Part shown: positions 32,969 through 41,530 of the stretch, piece after piece | How positions within the stretch are numbered: position 1 is the first letter of the stretch | How the letters are laid out: each line of letters begins with the position of its first letter | Source: Adiantum capillus-veneris | Lineage: Eukaryota > Streptophyta > Polypodiopsida > Polypodiales > Pteridaceae | DNA: 64,000 nt | Reading direction: 5' to 3' | Assembly: GCA_014529385.2 (NCBI GenBank) | Contig: CM043969.1 | Location: 19,516,446 to 19,580,445 of the forward strand | Translations under genes and position numbers: made by a program | Notes under the pieces: model-generated | Told to the model about the DNA's origin: nothing | Database searches by the model: none | The model's input: only the letters and a program-made list of their open reading frames with translations

Positions 32969-33211
32969 TGTTAGCTAAAGGCGGTGTGCCTCACCATTCT
33001 TTGCCCGTATCTGCCGGCCAATGTCCGGCCGCCCACATTTATCTTCTTATTCTTTATACATACAAAGAATAAGGAGCTCTCACTCACATTCTCACATAGT
33101 GCTCACACAGTGAGATTTGGGAGCTCCACCCCACATCCTGTGTCGTGCTCTCTCTCTCCCTCTTTCCCCTTTGCACTCTCTGCGCACACGCACCGCATCC
33201 GTGCACTCACA
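32969..33211 (+). repeat. Copia-3 3' LTR
   Basis: 243 bp, TGTTAGCTAAAGG to GCACTCACA, matching the 5' copy with about 17 scattered substitutions and no net length change. Confidence 0.92.
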
Positions 33212-33216
33212 TGATC

Positions 33217-33552
33217 ATCTCGAGCATCCGGTGGTTTACAAGTATCTACCCTCTACTTGCTTCCATTGTGGTGCTAAGGGGCATTTTGTAAGGGACTGGC
33301 CTGCTAGGAACCCTCAGCCAAAATAGCAGGTCCCCGCCCCTGTTCCTCACCATTCACCTCCCTCGGCTCCTACTGAAACCCCCAAAACTCAGCAAAATAA
33401 CGCCTCTGCTGAAAATAGGAATGACAACCCTAGGCAAAGAAACCGCAATGTTAATCATTTTGCACTTCTAGCTTCACTCCCAGAATGGGATGACTTCGAG
33501 GTTGCTGAATCCATCAGCTCAAATGTTGAGGAGGAATCTCAAAGCCCAATCA
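33217..33552 (+). pseudogene. DUF4283-like protein, middle part with zinc knuckle
   Basis: Directly after the Copia-3 target duplication the frame continues as HLEHPVVYKYLPSTCFHCGA and KGHFVRDW, so the three Cys/His ligands of a CCHC knuckle are present but the last Cys is Trp (TGG). A TAG follows at about 33,325, then a Pro/Gln/Asn-rich tail with NHFALLASLPEWDDFEVAES. The segment is cut by Copia-4 (duplicated target CCCTT, 33553-33557). Confidence 0.72.
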
Positions 33553-33557
33553 CCCTT

Positions 33558-33744
33558 TGGTGGGTTAAAGGCTCGTGTGCCCGGCTGCCCGTTGTTCAGC
33601 CGCCCATGTACAGCCATTCATTTACTCATTCATAATAACTATACTCATAACTACACATTGTAGTGTGAGTACCGCCCCACTATACACTGTGTCTATCTCC
33701 TTCTTCGTGCTGGCTCTCTGTGTGTGTGCTCTCCGATCCCAACA
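33558..33744 (+). repeat. Copia-4 5' LTR
   Basis: 187 bp, TGGTGGGTTAAAGG to CGATCCCAACA. The third base (G) differs from the 3' copy (T). The only other difference is CCCCACTATA versus CCCCGCTATA. Confidence 0.94.
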
Positions 33745-33746
33745 AG

Positions 33747-33758
33747 TGGTATCAGAGC
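33747..33758 (+). promoter_or_regulatory. Copia-4 primer-binding site (initiator Met tRNA)
   Basis: TGGTATCAGAGC begins three bases after the LTR end and complements initiator-Met tRNA. Confidence 0.93.
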
Positions 33759-34913
33759 TTGGTAGTGAGAGCATTGAGAGCTTCATCATCATTGTTGAGT
33801 GTGTTGAAACTTGCTGCTGTTTCATTGCCGTTTTTCGGTTTCGCGCACGCGCGCATTTCCAAAGAGCAGAAGGTTTTTCTGAGCTTGGCATTGGAAGGTT
33901 CAGCACTCTGCGAGTATTTTCATCAGGTGTCCTGGGGTTTAACCCCCCTTTCGGAGCCATTCGTGCCATTAGAAATCCCATCCGAGCTACAGACTAGGAG
34001 CTACGTTTTTCATCTCTCTTTGGTAGTTTTCTGCTGCCAGAGCTTCCATAGCCATTACAGGTGCCATTGTTGTAGTGTCTTCCACTTACGTGAGCCCACA
34101 GCTCATTTGAGAGTGTGTAGCCTCTTCTTGGAGTGGCCTCATACACACAGATAGAGTGGGAGTTTGGTGACATTGTCTTCTTCGACTATAGGTGCAGGTA
34201 CAGGTACAGGTACGGATACAGGTTACAGGTTACAGGGAGCTTTGGATACAGGTTTCTTCTGTGGTTACAAAACATGTATTTTGACTGTGGGACAGCCATG
34301 CATATGGTTGTGGTTTGAGTGGGAGCTTCTACTCTTCTGGGCAGTCTGTTTATGCGTGTTCTTGAGCTACAGGTTGACATCATCTATGTATGTTGATGGA
34401 TGTGGATATGGCAGTTTGACAGACACTCTTTATGCATGATATTGTGGAGATTTGGTTCACTTATACATAGAGAGGGTTTGCTCTTGCTTGCAGTGTTGCG
34501 GTTTGAGTACGGACAGGTACTTGGTTGACAGTAGAGATTGGACTTCGTTGAGCTTGTGCATTGGTTATATGCTCACTTGGATCCATTTATGCTCACGGAT
34601 TTGTGTAAGCTTGGTCAGCTTATGTCTCTATTGTGGTTATTCAGACATGGAGTATGTTTATGCCTCTATGACAGCTCATTGTTGATGCATTTTGTGGCAC
34701 GGTTTGCCTAGGCCGGTTGAGTTACAGGTGTCACGGGTTTATGCATTTGTTTGTGGATTTCTACGTACGTTTTTTGACCATATTATGGGCTGATTTATAC
34801 TCTATGCGTTTGCTCTTTGATTGAGCAGCAGGTGTTGTCAGATTTGCAACACTACTTTGTTGTGGCAGTTTGTTGGTTGGTTACAGGTTTCTCATTGTTG
34901 CATTCTTGTTGTA
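33759..34913 (+). other. Copia-4 5' leader with short ACAGGT repeats
   Basis: About 1.15 kb of leader before the gag ATG. Near 34,190-34,235 it holds six-base repeats (CAGGTA / ACAGGT) that recur with variations, followed by GTTACAGG doublets. Several small frames here are not conserved and I do not treat them as genes. Confidence 0.65.
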
Positions 34914-37900
34914 ATGGGCACTAAAGAGGACACAGTTTTCAATATTGAGAAGTTGGATGGTGCTAACTTCTCATATTGGAAAGATCAGATTTGGGATGTC
35001 TTGGTGCAGAAGAAACAGATTCGACCTCTAAAGTTGCAGGGAGTTAAGCCAGAGAACATGGAGAGGGATGATTGGGAGGAGTTGGATGAGATTTGCAGGT
35101 CTACCATTAGGCTTTCCCTTTCAAAGTCTGTTTATTACAATGTGAAAGATGCACAGGGTGGAGCTTATGAGCTATGGCAACGGATTTGCAATATGTATGA
35201 TAAGCATTCAGCTGCTTCTATGGTGTATTGGATTAAAAAGCTTATTGATTTGCGAATGGAGGAAGGTGCTTCCATGAATGCGCATTTGGATGAGTTCAAT
35301 ACAATTTTCAGCCAACTTGCTACGCAAGAAATTACGTTTGAGGAAAATGTAAAAGCTATGTTTTTACTTGTCACGTTGCCTGAGTCATGGGACACATTTA
35401 GGACAGCCATAAGTAACTCGGTTCCTGCGAATGAGTTGACAAGTACTAATGTGGAGTCTAGTCTTCTCACGGAAGAGATTAATCGAAAGAATAATGCAGG
35501 TAGTAAGTCTTCTAGTGCAATGGTTGTCAGAGGCAGGACTATGGACAAGTATAAGTCCAACAGGGGTAAATCTAGAAGCAAGTCCCGTGCAGGCACAAGT
35601 AAAAAGGATGTGGAATGTTTTCATTGTGGTAGAAAAGGCCATTTCAAAAAGGATTGCTACAAGTGGAAAAGGGAAAATGGAGATGGTAAGAAGAAAGACC
35701 ATGATGCTAAGGACAAGCCTAAGTCCAATGTCAAGATTGAGGAGTTACATGCAACACAGGGAGAGTGTAGCTCTCAAGATGACCATGTATGTGCTCCGAC
35801 TAGTGCTACTAGTGAAGAGCTTGGTGATGTGTTGCTTGCATCCTATTTTGATGACGCTTTTCTTCTCACTCATGAGCGTAGTATGCCTATGGATTGGGTC
35901 ATTGACAGTGGTGCTTCTTTTCACGTTACGCCTCATAGGTCGTGGTTTCATGACTATGATGCTTCGAGCACAGGTACTGTCAGGATTGCCGATGGGCGTT
36001 CTATGCAGATTCATGGCATTGGGGATATTCATTTGGCTATGCCAAACTCTACTACGTTTGTCTTGCAGCGTGTGCGTCATGTGCCGGCTCTTGCAAAAAG
36101 CTTGATTAGTGTGGGTCAGTTGGATTCACTTGGTTTCAATGTATCTTTTGGTGATGGAGGTTGGAAGCTCACTAAGGGCAGCCTTGTTTTGGTTAAAGGT
36201 GCTAAGAGGAATACCTTGTATTCCCTTTGTGTAGCTAGTGTGGCTGATCACATTGTGGGGATCACTGAGCAACCTCCTGCTTCTTTATGGCATCAGCGTT
36301 TGGGGCATATGTCACTAAAAGGTTTGAAGTTGTTGGCACGTGCGGATTACATTCCCGTTTCAGATTTTGGTGGTTTTGAGTTTTGTGAGCATTGCCTTTA
36401 TGGTCGACATGCTCGATCTTCTCATAAGAAAAGCGTTCCACACAGATCTTTGGAAAAGCTAGCTTTGGTGCATAGTGATGTATGTGGGCCGATGCCCAAT
36501 GCTTCTCTTGGAGGTGCTATGTACTTTGTTACGTTCATTGATGATGCTAGCAGGAAGGTATGGGCATACCCCATTCGTAAGAAGGATATGGTGTTTGATA
36601 TATTTAAGCAATGGTTGGCTCTTGTTGAGAACCAATCAGGTTGTAAGTTGAAGTGCTTACGTACGGACAATGGGGGTGAATTTATGTCTCATGCTTTCAC
36701 AACATTATGTGTTGAGAAGGGTATACGGCGCGAGCTTAGTGCTCCCTATACACCTCCTCAAAATGGTGTGGCAGAGCGCATGAACAGGACTATACAGGAA
36801 AAAGTCCGTAGTATGCTTTCTATGGCTGGTTTGTCAAATGGATTTTGGGCTGAAGCTGTTGCCACTTCTGTGCATTTGATAAATCGTTCACCTAGTGTTC
36901 CTTTGGGCTTCAAAGTGCCTGAAGAGGTATGGACAGGTTTGACACCTTCGTATGGTTACCTTCGTGTTTTTGGCTGTGAAGCTTATGTACATGTACCTAA
37001 GGCAAAACGCAGCAAATTGGATCCAAAGAGCAAGAGATGTATCTTCTTGGGTTATGGTAGCTCTGGTGAGATGGGTTATCGATTGTGGGATCCTATTGAC
37101 AGGAAGATTGTGCGCAGTCATGATGTTGTTTTTCATGAGGACTCTATGTATAGAGCATCACCGCGAACGGTTGAGGTTTGGCGTGTGATATTTGAGGAGG
37201 ATGGTCATCGGTATGATGGTCCCATGGCTGCTCGTGGGCAGCCCATTGACCCTCAAGTGGGAGATCAGCCCTTGTTGGGAGATCATGTAGATGTGGGACA
37301 GCCAGATGCACCTCCTGCACAGTCTTTGAGGCGTTCAGAGCGGCGTGCAAGACAGCCTCAGCGTTTTGTGCCTTCTATTGATTATGTATTGTTGACTGAT
37401 TGCGGGGAGCCATCATGTTATGATGAGGCCATGTCTAGTGTTGACAAGCTCAAGTGGGAGCAGGCTATGCAGTCAGAGATGGATTCGTTGATCCAAAATG
37501 AAACTTGGGAGCTTACTCCTTTGCCAAAGGGTAAGAAGGCACTACCATGCAAGTGGGTTTACAAGATAAAATTGTGTTCAATGGATGCAAAGCCTAGGTA
37601 CAAAGCAAGGCTTGTGGCTAAAGGATTCAAGCAACAGAAGGGCATTGATTTTGACGAGATCTTCTCCCCAGTGGTGAAGATGTCTACTTTGCGTATGTTG
37701 TTTGCCTTGGTAGCCACAGAAGACATGGAGTTGAAGCAAATGGATGTAAAGACAGCTTTCTTACATCCGGACTTGCACGAGGATTTGTACATGGAGCAAC
37801 CAAGTGGGTTTGTTATTCATGGTTCAAAGAAGATGGTATGCCGGCTTCTTAAGACCTTGTATGGGCTGAAGCAATCATCTCGTGAATGGTATCGTAAGTT

Positions 37901-38945
37901 TGATGCATTCATGAGTTCATTGGGTTATGTACGCAGTTATGAGGACCCATGCCTCTATACTCGCAAGGCTGCAGATGGTAGTCTTATTGTTTTGGTTTTG
38001 TATGTGGATGACATGCTGATCGCAGGGAAGTGTATTTCTGATGTGGATGCCTTGAAACATAGGCTACATGAGACCTTTTCCATGAAGGATCTTGGGGATG
38101 CCAGTCATATTTTGGGTATGCGGATCACTCGTGATCGTTCTCGCAAGATGCTCTTTCTTAGTCAGAAAGAGTACATTGACAGGGTGCTTGAGCGTTTTCA
38201 TATGGAAGGGGGGAAGGCCATTAGTACCCCGTTGCCTCCATATGTAAAACTCAGCCATGATGACTGCCCTCAGACAGATTTGGAGACTACAGAGATGCCT
38301 CATATTCCCTATGCGTCAGCTGTTGGTTCCTTGATGTATGCCATGGTGGCTACGCGTCCAGATCTTGCTCATGCAGTTGGTGTGGTTAGCACGTACATGT
38401 CTAACCCGGGCAAGTGTCATTGGGATGCAGTGAGAGGTATTCTCAGATACTTGAGAGGGACTTCAGAGTTGTCCCTATGTTATGGTGAGAAGGATATGTC
38501 TGTTTGCGGATATACAGATTCAGACTATGCAGGGTCAGTGGACTCGAGGAAGTCTACTAGCGGCTATGTGTTCACAGTTGCAGGTGGACCGGTTTCGTGG
38601 GCATCACGTTTACAGCCATGCGTTGCTTTGAGCACTACAGAGGCTGAATATATGGCTGCCACTGAGGCTGCCAAGGAGGCCGTATGGCTCTCACGACTAG
38701 TGGGAGATCTTGGTATGGCTGGTGATGCTCCGATTCTACATTGTGATAGCCAGAGTGCCATAGCGTTGGCACGGAATCCTGTCTTCCATGCGAAGACAAA
38801 GCACATTGAGGTGAGGTATCACTTCATACGAGAGGTGCTAGAGGACAAGCGCATAGAGCTTGTCAAGGTACACACTGACGATAACCCGCTGATCTACTCA
38901 CGAAGTCGTTACCCTCACAGCGGTTTGCACAATGTAGATCGCTGA
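34914..38945 (+). CDS. Copia-4 gag-pol polyprotein
   Basis: A single open frame encodes the whole copia polyprotein. I take the ATG at 34914 (MGTKEDTVFNIEKLDG) as the start because it matches the gag N-terminus; the frame is open further upstream to 34821. Domains in order: copia gag; zinc knuckle CFHCGRKGHFKKDC; protease WVIDSGASFHVT; pre-integrase LWHQRLGHMS and CEHCLYGRHA; integrase core VHSDVCGPM, LRTDNGGEF, NGVAERMNRT; reverse transcriptase with KMSTLRMLFAL, QMDVKTAFLH and catalytic LYVDDMLIAG; RNase H with STTEAEYMAATEA and HCDSQSAIALARN. At about 38,885 one base seems missing, so NPADLLTK becomes NPLIYSRS and the last ~24 residues are altered. The expected frame would end near 38,958. 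Confidence 0.95.
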   Translation: MGTKEDTVFNIEKLDGANFSYWKDQIWDVLVQKKQIRPLKLQGVKPENMERDDWEELDEICRSTIRLSLSKSVYYNVKDAQGGAYELWQRICNMYDKHSAASMVYWIKKLIDLRMEEGASMNAHLDEFNTIFSQLATQEITFEENVKAMFLLVTLPESWDTFRTAISNSVPANELTSTNVESSLLTEEINRKNNAGSKSSSAMVVRGRTMDKYKSNRGKSRSKSRAGTSKKDVECFHCGRKGHFKKDCYKWKRENGDGKKKDHDAKDKPKSNVKIEELHATQGECSSQDDHVCAPTSATSEELGDVLLASYFDDAFLLTHERSMPMDWVIDSGASFHVTPHRSWFHDYDASSTGTVRIADGRSMQIHGIGDIHLAMPNSTTFVLQRVRHVPALAKSLISVGQLDSLGFNVSFGDGGWKLTKGSLVLVKGAKRNTLYSLCVASVADHIVGITEQPPASLWHQRLGHMSLKGLKLLARADYIPVSDFGGFEFCEHCLYGRHARSSHKKSVPHRSLEKLALVHSDVCGPMPNASLGGAMYFVTFIDDASRKVWAYPIRKKDMVFDIFKQWLALVENQSGCKLKCLRTDNGGEFMSHAFTTLCVEKGIRRELSAPYTPPQNGVAERMNRTIQEKVRSMLSMAGLSNGFWAEAVATSVHLINRSPSVPLGFKVPEEVWTGLTPSYGYLRVFGCEAYVHVPKAKRSKLDPKSKRCIFLGYGSSGEMGYRLWDPIDRKIVRSHDVVFHEDSMYRASPRTVEVWRVIFEEDGHRYDGPMAARGQPIDPQVGDQPLLGDHVDVGQPDAPPAQSLRRSERRARQPQRFVPSIDYVLLTDCGEPSCYDEAMSSVDKLKWEQAMQSEMDSLIQNETWELTPLPKGKKALPCKWVYKIKLCSMDAKPRYKARLVAKGFKQQKGIDFDEIFSPVVKMSTLRMLFALVATEDMELKQMDVKTAFLHPDLHEDLYMEQPSGFVIHGSKKMVCRLLKTLYGLKQSSREWYRKFDAFMSSLGYVRSYEDPCLYTRKAADGSLIVLVLYVDDMLIAGKCISDVDALKHRLHETFSMKDLGDASHILGMRITRDRSRKMLFLSQKEYIDRVLERFHMEGGKAISTPLPPYVKLSHDDCPQTDLETTEMPHIPYASAVGSLMYAMVATRPDLAHAVGVVSTYMSNPGKCHWDAVRGILRYLRGTSELSLCYGEKDMSVCGYTDSDYAGSVDSRKSTSGYVFTVAGGPVSWASRLQPCVALSTTEAEYMAATEAAKEAVWLSRLVGDLGMAGDAPILHCDSQSAIALARNPVFHAKTKHIEVRYHFIREVLEDKRIELVKVHTDDNPLIYSRSRYPHSGLHNVDR

Positions 38946-39004
38946 TGGGTATGGCTTGACTTCTTTTGCTGTACTTTGGCCACTTTAAAGGCACACTGCC
39001 TTTA

Positions 39005-39014
39005 AGTGGGAGAT
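39005..39014 (+). promoter_or_regulatory. Copia-4 polypurine tract
   Basis: AGTGGGAGAT ends directly at the 3' LTR start. Confidence 0.87.
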
Positions 39015-39201
39015 TGTTGGGTTAAAGGCTCGTGTGCCCGGCTGCCCGTTGTTCAGCCGCCCATGTACAGCCATTCATTTACTCATTCATAATAACTATA
39101 CTCATAACTACACATTGTAGTGTGAGTACCGCCCCGCTATACACTGTGTCTATCTCCTTCTTCGTGCTGGCTCTCTGTGTGTGTGCTCTCCGATCCCAAC
39201 A
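39015..39201 (+). repeat. Copia-4 3' LTR
   Basis: 187 bp, TGTTGGGTTAAAGG to CGATCCCAACA, followed by CCCTT. Two differences from the 5' copy. Confidence 0.95.
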
Positions 39202-39206
39202 CCCTT

Positions 39207-39549
39207 GAAGGGGGGTTAACAAGTTAGATAAAGGCAAGATGCTTGACTTGAATCAAGCATCCCCCTCTACCTCAGACCACGCCAACAAGGAAAATGTGTC
39301 CCCTATTGTGTTTAGCCCTACCCCAGTCCCCATGGACGTCAGAAAGACAACAAAAGATTTCACACGTCAGTTACTCAAGCATCTCCAAAGGCCACTCCGG
39401 GTAGAAGTAAAGCCCACCGAAGATCTAATCGATGAGAATCCTATCTTGGAATGTAAAGGGCTCTCCGACCCTTCTAAATCGCGGAGGATGAAGCAATGGT
39501 TGTCTTTAAAATCATGCCTAGGTGGTCTCTCTGTAGGAGGATGGTCGAA
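39207..39549 (+). pseudogene. DUF4283-like protein, C-terminal part
   Basis: After Copia-4 the interrupted ORF resumes. From 39239 one frame is open for 107 codons (starting LDLNQASPSTSDHANKENV, with FTRQLLKHLQRPLRVEV and LECKGLSDPSKSRRMKQW). The join to the part before Copia-4 is out of frame or broken by TAG codons, so the gene was probably dead before or soon after the insertion. No endonuclease or reverse transcriptase follows, so if this was a LINE, ORF2 is absent. Confidence 0.55.
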
Positions 39550-39561
39550 GCCCACAAGATG

Positions 39562-40283
39562 ATGATAAATCTACAAAACAAAATTGATGCTCTATCTATG
39601 GGGTTTTAAGATGGGTTTGTCTCACGAGATGTTCAACCTAGCTTGTTTTTTGTCTCAAAGTAACCTCATATATGACCAGAAGAGATATGTTTTATTATGT
39701 CTACATGTAACTTCGACTTCATGCTCTTGTATACTCTCTTCTCCTGTGTTGAGTATACATGTGTTTTTTGGTCTTCCTTAATTAATCTATCCGCTTATAC
39801 TGGTAAAACAAAATGGGCATTAGTAAATAATGGCTAGTTCGCAGTAAAACAAGTTGCATGTAAAATAAGTGCACCTTTGGTCTCTTGTAATGAGCACATA
39901 GGGGCCCCAACACTGGCCAACCGTTGAAGAAAGGGGCGAAGGGGCGTGAGCCCATGTGTAGTGCACTTTTTTGCTGAGGCCAAGAAGAGCTAGGGCTTGA
40001 TCTCCACGGCTAGGTGGCTCATTGCTTGGCGTCCAATCAGTGCAGCTCCTGCCTTGAGTGTTACACGCGTCTCCCTCCTCTTCGCTGATCCTCACAATCG
40101 CCCCTCCATGTGCTCAAGACTAAGCCACGACCGACCAACTGCAGAGCTAGCTGAGTGGAGGCCGAAGGGGACCAACGTTAGAAAAAAATCGAGGTATAGT
40201 GTATTTTAACCGGTTGAAATCCTAGAATCCCCATTAGATTTTGAGCTTTCCTTGAAGAAAACCCGAAAATTTCACAAGTTTTA
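39562..40283. other. No gene seen
   Basis: Intergenic sequence between the DUF4283 relic and the MITE. Small frames on both strands have no motifs. The last bases, TTA at 40281-40283, are the left target duplication of the MITE. Confidence 0.45.
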
Positions 40284-40409
40284 GGGTGGGTTCAGACTAG
40301 GTGACGGAAGAGAAATGCAAAGGGGCATCGATGTTCCATGGCAAGATCTGATTGGTTGGAGTTGAGGCACTCTTCCGCCGGGCCCTCCATTTTTCTTCCG
40401 AACCCCCCG

Positions 40410-40443
<34 letters not shown>

Positions 40444-40567
40444 AAGAGTTGATGGCCTCTCTCAGCCCCCTTCACTTTTTCGCTTTTCCTCCTCCACGCT
40501 TTTCACACTAGGTGGCGACAGATTTGCGAAGCCTAGGTTCTTCCGCCGGTTTAGGCTGAACCCACCC
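40284..40567. mobile_element. Tourist-like MITE (PIF/Harbinger type) with TTA target duplication
   Basis: The 284-bp element has inverted ends: GGGTGGGTTCAGACTAGG at the left, and at the right (reverse strand) GGGTGGGTTCAGCCTAAA. The similarity extends less exactly to about 29 bases (both reach CGGAAGA). It is flanked by TTA on both sides (40281-40283 and 40568-40570). A 3-bp TTA/TAA duplication with GG-starting inverted ends is the hallmark of PIF/Harbinger-derived MITEs. It encodes nothing and contains a run of 33 C (40410-40442). Confidence 0.8.
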
Positions 40568-40570
40568 TTA

Positions 40571-41319
40571 GTGTAATTACCGGCAAAAGCTTCAAATTTT
40601 GACCTATAAGCCGGGATAATTTTTTAAAAAGTATTTTTCTAGCCCTGGCTATCTGGCAATTATGAGAATTCATCTATGCGAGCGTACAAGTTTTCAAAAC
40701 CAGGTGGCAGGCTGCAGGGAAAAGGCACTTCGGAAATGCGGAAAGACTAGAGGTCAGTGGAGGAGCCCTTCTTCCTCCCACTCGCCAGATAGCCCCCCGC
40801 GGCCCGCCCCCCAGGCCCCCGCTTCAAGCTCATCGTGTCCTTTCTTGTTTTTTATGCTCCTTGTCTGCTCTCAACAGCCTTGTGGCTATGGCTGGCCGAG
40901 TTTCGATTTCCTTCGTGGTAACAAATTGGCTCTATTAGAAGTCGCCCACTTAATCCCCTGCATCAAAGGAAGCTTTTTTAGTGAAGTGGGTCTTCCTCAC
41001 TTTGAGAATTGTCAAGGCATTGTATGTAGATGTGGAGCAAGCACTAGCGATGGCGGATCTTTTGAGTATGTGTATTTTAAGCTCGCTGGCCCCTGCAGCA
41101 ACCACTCGCAAGTAAAACACCATTGGAAAGGGTGAAACCGTGAAAAGCGAGAAATCTGCCGGAGCTCCTTTTCTCGCTCCAGTAGCGATCACATTATTTC
41201 GCATATAGGCAAAAGGGTAAGCTGTAATGGCAGCCATTCCTTTGAGAACCCTGTGGGCCGCGCTTAAGTCTTGGGTGCAAATACGGGAATAGGTAGCACG
41301 GAGTCTTGCTGCAAGGGTG

Positions 41320-41370
<51 letters not shown>

Positions 41371-41530
41371 AGCGCACGAAGTCTTGCTTCAAGGCTGCAA
41401 GGGTGCTGCGTCTTTTGGCTTGCCCCCCCATAGGCCTACCTTCTGTCGCCGCCTTCCCTCTTTAATGCCGTAGTAATCAAAGCAAAAGCAACTGTAGCTG
41501 TTTTGTGACTATTAAACTTCTCCAGCTAAG
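40571..41530 (+). promoter_or_regulatory. Upstream region and 5' UTR of the acidic-protein gene
   Basis: Likely promoter and leader of the gene starting at 41531. A CT-repeat (41334-41366) lies about 165 bases before the ATG; CT-rich leaders are common in plant genes. I cannot place a convincing TATA box or transcription start. A 157-codon frame at 40662-41135 has no recognisable domain, and I treat it as fortuitous. Confidence 0.45.
41334..41366. repeat. (CT)n microsatellite
   Basis: About 16 CT repeats within the presumed 5' UTR of the downstream gene. Confidence 0.95.

Larger units (their letters stand above)
30479..33211 (+). mobile_element. Copia-3: small non-autonomous Ty1/copia element
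   Basis: Both LTRs are 243 bp (30479-30721 and 32969-33211), start TGTTAG, end CTCACA, and are flanked by TGATC (30474-30478 and 33212-33216). An initiator-Met primer site and a purine tract are present. Only 2.2 kb lies between the LTRs, against about 5.3 kb in Copia-4. Integrase and the polymerase core are missing. I count roughly 17 differences between the LTRs (about 7%), so it is clearly older than Copia-4. Confidence 0.92.
33558..39201 (+). mobile_element. Copia-4: young, nearly intact Ty1/copia element
   Basis: 5,644 bp with 187-bp LTRs (33558-33744 and 39015-39201) that differ at only two positions, flanked by CCCTT (33553-33557 and 39202-39206). Primer site, a long leader, one 1,374-codon gag-pol frame and a purine tract are all present. 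Its polyprotein is of the same lineage as Copia-1 (compare NIEKLDGANFSYW with NIKKLDGTNLPLW). The single lesion I find is a missing base close to the C-terminus. This is the most recently active element in the window. Confidence 0.96.

Noticed and set aside
35165-36105. Long antisense and shifted frames inside Copia-4 (for example 218 and 143 codons)
   Set aside because: Shadows of the gag-pol frame without their own motifs.
40662-41135. 157-codon plus-strand ORF upstream of the acidic-protein gene
   Set aside because: No recognisable domain, mixed low-complexity composition, and a position in the presumed promoter/leader region. A fortuitous frame is more likely.
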